From the NCBI GenBank assembly GCA_029933635.1, contig JAOZNS010000083.1, positions 1 to 10,422 on the forward strand: a stretch of DNA of 10,422 nt, read 5' to 3'. This document shows positions 5,785 through 10,422 of this stretch, one piece after another. This stretch comes from Candidatus Zixiibacteriota bacterium (GTDB taxonomy: Bacteria; Zixibacteria; MSB-5A5; SM1-73). A program made the position numbers and the translations under genes. How positions within the stretch are numbered: the stretch's first letter is position 1; the number at the start of each line of letters is the position of its first letter. Under the pieces are notes generated by a model, which worked only from the letters and a program-made list of their open reading frames with translations, made no database searches and was not told where the DNA came from.

Positions 5785-6592
5785 TCTGAAGACCAACATA
5801 AAGGCGATAATCGCGCGCTCCTATGTGAGGGTGGTGGCGGCCAATAGGGAGCCGAGCTGGTGGTTTACCGAAACCCTGCTTCCTCTGTTAGCCACCGCCG
5901 CCTATGTTTATGTATATAGAGCCTTAAGGGCGCCCGAGGAGTATACCGGTTTTGTCATCCTTGGTGGGACCATGAGCGCTTACTGGATATTCGTCCTGTG
6001 GAGCATGGCCGCTCAGTTTTATTGGGAAAAGGAGATCGGTAATCTGGAGCTATATATGATCGCGCCCATCTCTCGAATGTCCATACTCTTAGGTATGGCG
6101 GCAGGTGGGATGGTTCTTGCCACCACCAGAGCGGTCTTCATCTTTCTGGTAGGGAGTTTGATATTCAAAGTAAATTTTGCCATAATAAGCCTGCCTAAGC
6201 TTTTTTCAGTCTTTGTCCTGACTCTGATAAGTCTATATGGATTGGGCATGGTCTTTTCGTCTCTGTTTTTGCTTTACGGAAGAGAAGCCTGGCATGGCGT
6301 TACCCTTCTGCAGGAGCCAGTTCATCTTCTATCCGGGTTCTTCTTTCCGGTTAAGAACCTAGGTTTTGCTGTAGCCTTGGGAGCTTCCCTGATCCCCATG
6401 ACCTTGGGCTTGGATGCCATGAGACAGCTTGCCTTCAAGGCGGGACCTGAATTTAGCTTCCTCAACGTGAATGTGGAGATAGCTGTTTTGGTGGGACTCT
6501 GCGGGCTTTTTATGGTGCTGGCCAAATATGCCCTGGAGTTTATGGAGAAGCTGGGCAAAAAAGAAGGAAGATTGACGTTAAGGTGGCAGTAG
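5774..6592 (+). CDS. ABC-2 type exporter, permease subunit 1
   Basis: A 272-aa integral membrane protein with about six hydrophobic segments (roughly residues 33-50, 60-82, 103-130, 143-168, 196-212 and 234-254). The first cytoplasmic part has EKEIGNLELYMIAPISR (85-101), the coupling region before the third helix. The ABC-2 hallmark SGFFFPVKNLG occurs at 187-197. I chose ATG 5774 over an upstream in-frame start at 5738 because AGAGGG lies seven bases before it and the overlap with the ATPase gene shrinks to 11 bases, typical of translational coupling. It would pair with the second permease to form a heterodimeric channel energised by two copies of the ATPase. The C-terminus is basic and cytoplasmic. 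Confidence 0.88.
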   Translation: MKTDLKTNIKAIIARSYVRVVAANREPSWWFTETLLPLLATAAYVYVYRALRAPEEYTGFVILGGTMSAYWIFVLWSMAAQFYWEKEIGNLELYMIAPISRMSILLGMAAGGMVLATTRAVFIFLVGSLIFKVNFAIISLPKLFSVFVLTLISLYGLGMVFSSLFLLYGREAWHGVTLLQEPVHLLSGFFFPVKNLGFAVALGASLIPMTLGLDAMRQLAFKAGPEFSFLNVNVEIAVLVGLCGLFMVLAKYALEFMEKLGKKEGRLTLRWQ

Positions 6593-6669
6593 GTTAACCT
6601 GTTTCCTTCTCCACAAGATGGAAAGGATATAAGATTGAAACAAAAGAATGAAACCATTTGAGAAATGCA

Positions 6670-7530
6670 ATGAGGATATTGGATAAGACTAAAGGGAACA
6701 TACGAACCATAAGAACCGCTGGCTGGCTCGGGTGGGCTATTGAGTCCAACTGGACCGATCCGTTTCTTTTTGCAGTCTACTCCATCGTCCGACCCATCGC
6801 CTCATCTTTGATTCTGGTGGTGATGTATTATGTGATAACCAAGGGAAAGACCAGACTGGACCTTTTCGCCTACATCTATGTGGGAAACGCTTTTTTCATG
6901 TATGTGTATAACGTCCTTTTTGGCATCAGCTGGGTGATCCACGAGGATAGAGAACATTATCAGATGATCAAATATATCTATGTTTCTCCCATCAGGATGT
7001 ATTACTACCTTTTTGGTCGGGGCATTGCCAAGATGATCCTGACCACCGTGGCGGTGACCATCACCATGGCTTTTGGCCTGCTGGTGCTGAGGATTCCTAT
7101 CAACCTGACCGGGGTGAACTATCCTTTGCTTTTGCTTTCTGTGGTGGCCGGGATTTTTATCATTACCTGTTTGGGAATACTTCTGGCTGGAGTAACCATG
7201 GTTACTGCTCATCATAGCTGGGCGTTGACCGAGGGGATGGCGGGTCTTTTCTATCTTGCCTGCGGGGCCATCTATCCCATAGATATTCTGCCAATCTGGC
7301 TCCAGTATCTATCCAAGGTGCTACCCTTAACCTACTGGCTGGAGCTGGTGAGAAGAGCTGTTTTGGGGAAAAGTCTGAGTCCCACTTTAAGTGGATATTC
7401 AAGCCTTCAACTGATCCTGATAATGGCTGTAACCACCTTGGTTCTGGCTTTATTTTCCCATTGGATTTACAGATCCATCGAATACATCGCCCGAAAGCAC
7501 GGAAAGATAGATCAGCTCACTAATTATTGA
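6670..7530 (+). CDS. ABC-2 type exporter, permease subunit 2
   Basis: A 286-aa membrane protein of the same family as permease 1 but clearly different in sequence, with about six membrane segments. The pre-helix coupling region is EHYQMIKYIYVSPIRMYYY (95-113), and the ABC-2 signature region is CGAIYPIDILPIWLQ (198-212), followed by LPLTYWLELVRR (218-229). Helix 1 is preceded by a short amphipathic N-terminus. A gap of 77 bases separates it from permease 1, larger than the other operon junctions. The start is uncertain: ATG 6670 has a weak GAG seven bases away, while TTG 6658 in the same frame would add four residues and has no better site. The operon seems to end here, since a tRNA follows. 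Confidence 0.86.
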   Translation: MRILDKTKGNIRTIRTAGWLGWAIESNWTDPFLFAVYSIVRPIASSLILVVMYYVITKGKTRLDLFAYIYVGNAFFMYVYNVLFGISWVIHEDREHYQMIKYIYVSPIRMYYYLFGRGIAKMILTTVAVTITMAFGLLVLRIPINLTGVNYPLLLLSVVAGIFIITCLGILLAGVTMVTAHHSWALTEGMAGLFYLACGAIYPIDILPIWLQYLSKVLPLTYWLELVRRAVLGKSLSPTLSGYSSLQLILIMAVTTLVLALFSHWIYRSIEYIARKHGKIDQLTNY

Positions 7531-7598
7531 TAAGGTAAGGTGAGGATCAGCACGGGAAAGATTTATAAGCTACCAATTGAAAAACTTTTTTCTTTAAT

Positions 7599-7671
7599 TG
7601 GGGTCTAGCAAAGATGGCAATGCACCCGGTTGTTAACCGGAAGATCGGAGGTTCGAATCCTCCCGCCCCAG
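7599..7671 (+). tRNA. tRNA-Asn (anticodon GTT)
   Basis: A cloverleaf of 73 bases fits. The acceptor stem pairs 7599-7604 with 7665-7670 (U1-A72, four G-C and a U-G), and a C-C mismatch occupies position 7-66. The D arm (7608-7623) has the usual GG and an A13-A22 opposition. The anticodon loop TTGTTAA (7630-7636) gives anticodon GTT at 7632-7634; the anticodon stem has four pairs plus a C-A mismatch at 27-43. The T arm is a perfect GGAGG/CCTCC around TTCGAAT. Discriminator G73 suits tRNA-Asn. CCA is not encoded (CCT follows). The U1-A72 pair is known to be used by the amidotransferase GatCAB, which fits an indirect Asp-tRNA-Asn route but does not prove it. Confidence 0.85.
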
Positions 7672-7806
7672 CCTTAATTGCCTGTTGCCCTTGGCTGAAA
7701 TGGTGAAATGAAATTTATGGAAAGAATATAAGGTTTTTCTCTTGTCCGTTTCCCTCTTTTTGTAGAGAGGGTGGGGTCAGAAAAATAGGAACCAACGAGG
7801 TGAATT

Positions 7807-8346
7807 ATGATCGAAGGAAAAAGGGTAAGGATCAGAGCGCTGAAGAAGACTGATATAGATGAGATCATGAAATGGATCAATGACCCGGAGGTCAAACAGA
7901 ACCTGCTCATGCGGTATCCTATATCCAGAAATCAGGAGGAGAAATGGATCGAAAATGCAATGGATGAAACCGATCCACGAAATAAAGCCTTCGCCATCGA
8001 GACAAAGGATGGAGTTTATCTGGGAGGCATCGGTTTGCATCGAATCGACTGGGAAGATCGTAATGCCGAGGTGGGCATCGTGATTGGAAAAAAGGAATAC
8101 TGGAATAAAGGATATGGAACCGATGCCATGGTTGCCATTTTGAACTTTGCCTTTAATCAGATGAACCTGCATCGAGTATATCTGCGGGTTTTTGAGTTCA
8201 ATCGTAGAGCCATAAGGTCCTACCAGAGGTGCGGGTTCAAAAAAGAAGGGGTTTTAAGAGACGACCGTTTCAGTAACGGCAAATACCACGACACCATTAT
8301 CATGGGAATATTGAAGGAGGAATTTGACAAAGTCCAAAACCGCTGA
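7807..8346 (+). CDS. GNAT family N-acetyltransferase (RimJ/RimL/SpeG-like)
   Basis: A 179-aa soluble acetyltransferase that would move an acetyl group from acetyl-CoA to an amine. The acetyl-CoA pyrophosphate loop is seen in motif A, IVIGKKEYWNKGYGTDA (91-107), with the K/RGYGT turn. Motif B is NRRAIRSYQRCGF (132-144), the common N-x-x-A-x-x-x-Y-x-x-x-G-F helix. The N-terminus (GKRVRIRALKKTDIDEI) is typical of the RimJ/RimL branch, which includes ribosomal-protein, spermidine and drug acetyltransferases. GAGGTGA lies five bases upstream of ATG 7807. It stands alone between a tRNA and a metal transporter gene, so context gives no substrate. Confidence 0.9.
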   Translation: MIEGKRVRIRALKKTDIDEIMKWINDPEVKQNLLMRYPISRNQEEKWIENAMDETDPRNKAFAIETKDGVYLGGIGLHRIDWEDRNAEVGIVIGKKEYWNKGYGTDAMVAILNFAFNQMNLHRVYLRVFEFNRRAIRSYQRCGFKKEGVLRDDRFSNGKYHDTIIMGILKEEFDKVQNR

Positions 8347-8414
8347 TAACTTAGGGAATATTGGATGGGTAAGCTGGTCTTTTTTTTATTGTGGGTGAGG
8401 ATTCCCGAAGGATT

Positions 8415-9176
8415 ATGGAAAAAAACATTGTATTTGCGCTCATTTTAACCACCCTGGCTGGACTTTCCACAACCCTGGGTAGCCTTCTGGGACTTTTTGT
8501 TCGAAAGCCCGGGTCCCGCTTTATGAGCGCTACACTGGGATTTTCGGCTGGTGTGATGGTGATGATCTCCTTTGTTGAACTTCTGCCGAGAAGTATTGAG
8601 TCGATAGGGTTTGCCCATGCACACTTTGGCTTCTTCTTCGGGATCATCATCATATTTTTGATCGATTTTTTTCTCCCTCACCAGTGGGCCGGGCATCATG
8701 ATCTTTCAGATGATCAAAAAGAAACCAAGCTTTTGAGAATGGGTCTGCTGGTCGCTTTAGGAATCGGAATTCACAATTTTCCGGAAGGGATGGCTACCTT
8801 CGTTGGCACCCTTCAGGATACTAAGTTGGGGATAGCCATAGCGGTAGCTATTGCCATTCATAACATTCCAGAAGGCTTGGCTGTATCTGCACCAGTTTAT
8901 GTCGCCACTAAGAGTCGGGGCAAGGCATTTCTCTGGTCATTTCTATCAGGAGTGGCAGAGCCAGTTGGAGCGGGTATTACTGCAGTTTTTCTTCTTTCCT
9001 TCCTGACGCCAACCCTTATGGGGTGGCTTGTTACGTTTGTTGCAGGAATTATGGTTTTCATCGCTTTCGATGAGCTTATCCCCACATCTCATTCCTATGG
9101 TCAAGAGCACTCAGCCATACTTGGGGTGATTTTTGGGATGGCGATCATGTCTTTAAGTTTATGGATGTTGAGATAG
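8415..9176 (+). CDS. zupT: ZIP family divalent metal transporter, ZupT-like
   Basis: A 253-aa membrane protein of the ZIP family, which takes up Zn2+ and often Fe2+, Mn2+ or Co2+ into the cytoplasm. Metal-site motifs in the fourth and fifth helices are HNFPEGMATF (120-129) and HNIPEGLAVS (149-158); both carry the His and Glu ligands. FVELLP (53-58) and AEPVGAG (181-187) are also typical of ZupT. A His-containing hydrophilic loop (HQWAGHHDLSDDQKE, 89-103) separates helices three and four. Length matches ZupT (about 257 aa). ATG 8415 is preferred because the protein then aligns with ZupT N-termini. An in-frame GTG at 8391 would add eight charged residues and abuts a T-run. Neither start has an ideally spaced ribosome binding site. 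No metal-regulator site was recognised. Confidence 0.93.
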   Translation: MEKNIVFALILTTLAGLSTTLGSLLGLFVRKPGSRFMSATLGFSAGVMVMISFVELLPRSIESIGFAHAHFGFFFGIIIIFLIDFFLPHQWAGHHDLSDDQKETKLLRMGLLVALGIGIHNFPEGMATFVGTLQDTKLGIAIAVAIAIHNIPEGLAVSAPVYVATKSRGKAFLWSFLSGVAEPVGAGITAVFLLSFLTPTLMGWLVTFVAGIMVFIAFDELIPTSHSYGQEHSAILGVIFGMAIMSLSLWMLR

Positions 9177-9242
9177 AATAAGATATCTCTTTTTAGGGAA
9201 CTCCAAAAACCTTTCAGCCCTTCCAAGAATCGGATAAACTTC

Positions 9243-9269
9243 TGGACAAAACCAGACAACCGGTATAAA
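9243..9269 (+). promoter_or_regulatory. Possible promoter of the lipoamide dehydrogenase gene
   Basis: TGGACA (9243-9248) and TATAAA (9264-9269) each match five of six consensus positions, but the 15-base spacer is shorter than ideal. The pair lies 57 bases before the lpd start codon in a 149-base spacer that holds no gene. Confidence 0.3.
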
Positions 9270-9325
9270 TTGCTAATTATGAATCCATTAAAGTAAATTC
9301 TTTTAGCCGAATCAGGAGGCAGAAG

Positions 9326-10422
9326 ATGAACCAAGGCGATAAGAATTTGATCATCATAGGGGGAGGTCCAGCCGGATATGTGGGAGCCATAAGGGCAGCT
9401 CAACTGGGAGCTGATGTAACGTTGGTGGAAAAACAGGAGGTGGGGGGAACCTGTTTGAACGTGGGATGCATTCCCACCAAGGTGCTTACCTCCGCGGCTT
9501 ACACGCTTTCCACCTTAAAAAAATCGTCTCTCTGGGGTTGCAGAGTTTCCGGGGTTGATCTGGACTTTTCTGCGCTGATGAAAAGAAAACAGATGGTGGT
9601 AAACAGGTTGGTCGCTGGAGTAAAAAGCCTGCTTAAAGCCCGAGGGGTGAAGGTGGTCAAGGGGGTGGCCAAGTTTTTGGATGAAAAAACGGTGGAGGTG
9701 AGAGGAGAAGATGATACCATCCAGAAATTCCAAGCAAATAGGTTTCTTATTGCCACCGGCTCGACCCCCATTCAGCTTCCCATCCCCGGGATCGAATCGG
9801 AAGGGGTGATGGATAGCACCGGTGTGCTATCTTTAACCTCTGTGCCCAAAAGCATGTTGATCATCGGAGGGGGATACATAGGTTGCGAGTTTGCCCATAT
9901 ATACCATTCTTTTGGAACGCAAATCCTCATAGTGGAGATGCTGTCTCAAATATTGCCAGGTGAAGATGAGGAGGTTTCAGCCAGCTTAAAAACTTCCCTG
10001 GAAAGGTCGGGAATCAAAATATTCACCGGCTCCAAGGTTTCTCAAATTACGCCGAGCAGAGATGGTAAAAAGACCGTGACCATCTCTACACCAGATGGAG
10101 AAAGAACTGTGGATGTGGAAAAGATCTTGGTCTCGGTGGGAAGAAAAGCCGATACCAAGGAGATAGGATTGGAGAAGTTGGGCATCAAGATAAATCGAGG
10201 GAAAATAGGTGTTGATGAACATCTCAGAACTAACCGACCCCATATCTTTGCCGCGGGAGATTGCATCGGCAACTGGCTTCTGGCTCATGTTGCCTCCATG
10301 GAGGCAGAAGTCGCCGTGGAGAACGCATTAGGTAAAGAAAAAAGGATGGACTACAGCGCTGTGCCCTGCTGCATCTTCACCCATCCCGAGATCGGGAGCG
10401 TGGGACTGAACGAGAAACAGGA
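9326..10422 (+). CDS. lpdA: Dihydrolipoamide dehydrogenase, 3' end outside window
   Basis: An open frame of 365 codons without a stop before the window end; full-length family members have about 460-470 residues. This FAD flavoprotein reoxidises dihydrolipoamide with NAD+ as the E3 component of 2-oxoacid dehydrogenase complexes or the glycine cleavage system. The FAD-binding IIIGGGPAGYVGAIRAAQLG (9-28), the redox disulfide GGTCLNVGCIPTK (40-52; C43 and C48), the NAD-binding IIGGGYIGCEFA and the second FAD motif IFAAGDC are all present. The catalytic His-Glu pair lies in the missing C-terminal domain. ATG 9326 is preceded by AGGAGGC at 9314-9320, a strong ribosome binding site. The Cys within GGGYIGCEFA, where Leu is common, is a minor variant. 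Its partner E1/E2 or gcv genes are not in the window. Confidence 0.93.
   Translation, partial: MNQGDKNLIIIGGGPAGYVGAIRAAQLGADVTLVEKQEVGGTCLNVGCIPTKVLTSAAYTLSTLKKSSLWGCRVSGVDLDFSALMKRKQMVVNRLVAGVKSLLKARGVKVVKGVAKFLDEKTVEVRGEDDTIQKFQANRFLIATGSTPIQLPIPGIESEGVMDSTGVLSLTSVPKSMLIIGGGYIGCEFAHIYHSFGTQILIVEMLSQILPGEDEEVSASLKTSLERSGIKIFTGSKVSQITPSRDGKKTVTISTPDGERTVDVEKILVSVGRKADTKEIGLEKLGIKINRGKIGVDEHLRTNRPHIFAAGDCIGNWLLAHVASMEAEVAVENALGKEKRMDYSAVPCCIFTHPEIGSVGLNEKQ

Noticed and set aside
6648..6686. 12-codon ORF overlapping the start of permease 2
   Set aside because: No ribosome binding site at suitable spacing and no paired RNA structures; unlike the 4594 leader ORF nothing supports translation.
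7594..7680. Direct repeat TTAATTG on both sides of the tRNA, as in an attachment site
   Set aside because: Only seven AT-rich bases, with no integrase or other mobile-element gene nearby.
7752..7771. Hairpin CCCTCT/AGAGGG upstream of the GNAT gene
   Set aside because: Six-pair stem without a T-tract on either strand and without an overlapping alternative structure; no regulatory role can be supported.
8339..8388. Possible terminator after the GNAT gene, with an eight-T run at 8380-8387
   Set aside because: The only stem is ACCGCT with AGC(T)GGT, six pairs with a bulge and a 27-base loop. This is too weak to call despite the T-run.
9241..9256. Hairpin TCTGG/CCAGA after zupT
   Set aside because: Five-pair stem with no T-tract; it overlaps the candidate lpd -35 element and may be chance.

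Overview
This is bacterial chromosomal DNA with strong Shine-Dalgarno sequences, tightly overlapping genes and moderate base composition. The ferredoxin-linked 2-oxoacid oxidoreductase points to an anaerobic or facultative lifestyle. The protein at 3376-4467 carries motifs I associate with the soluble tail of DUF2723 membrane proteins, which are common in Bacteroidota and related FCB candidate phyla. An uncultured FCB-type bacterium is therefore my best guess. It is an inference; no taxonomic marker gene is present.

Layout. 44-3272 (minus strand): a five-gene operon, read from 3272 downward, of a small Cys-rich unknown protein, a 2x[4Fe-4S] ferredoxin, and the alpha, beta and gamma subunits of a 2-oxoacid:ferredoxin oxidoreductase (KorDABC type). 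All four junctions overlap, so translation is probably coupled. 3273-3375: a divergent intergenic spacer with a 10-bp palindrome. 3376-4467 (plus): a probably exported protein resembling the DUF2723 C-terminal region. 4468-4773: a gene-poor 306-base leader that is the most interesting part of the window. It holds a promoter, a 32-codon leader peptide with its own ribosome binding site, and mutually exclusive antiterminator and terminator helices. 4774-7530: an ABC-2 type exporter with one ATPase and two different permeases, directly downstream of that attenuator. 7599-7671: a tRNA-Asn(GTT). 7807-8346: a GNAT N-acetyltransferase. 8415-9176: a ZIP-family metal transporter (ZupT-like). 9326-10422: a dihydrolipoamide dehydrogenase that runs off the window end.

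How the parts work together. The Kor operon makes one enzyme complex that interconverts a 2-oxoacid plus CoA with acyl-CoA, CO2 and reduced ferredoxin. The leader and ABC genes form one regulatory unit: the geometry is that of ribosome-mediated transcription attenuation. In that model, complete translation of the leader peptide covers the 5' antiterminator arm and allows termination before the ABC genes, whereas a ribosome held early in the peptide frees the arm and lets transcription continue. This is the same logic as trp attenuation and as bmrB control of the bmrCD exporter in Bacillus. The tRNA, GNAT, zupT and lpd genes look like independent housekeeping units. On the minus strand, the 43 bases past the gamma gene contain a GAGGTGAG-like sequence, so a further operon gene may start just outside the window.
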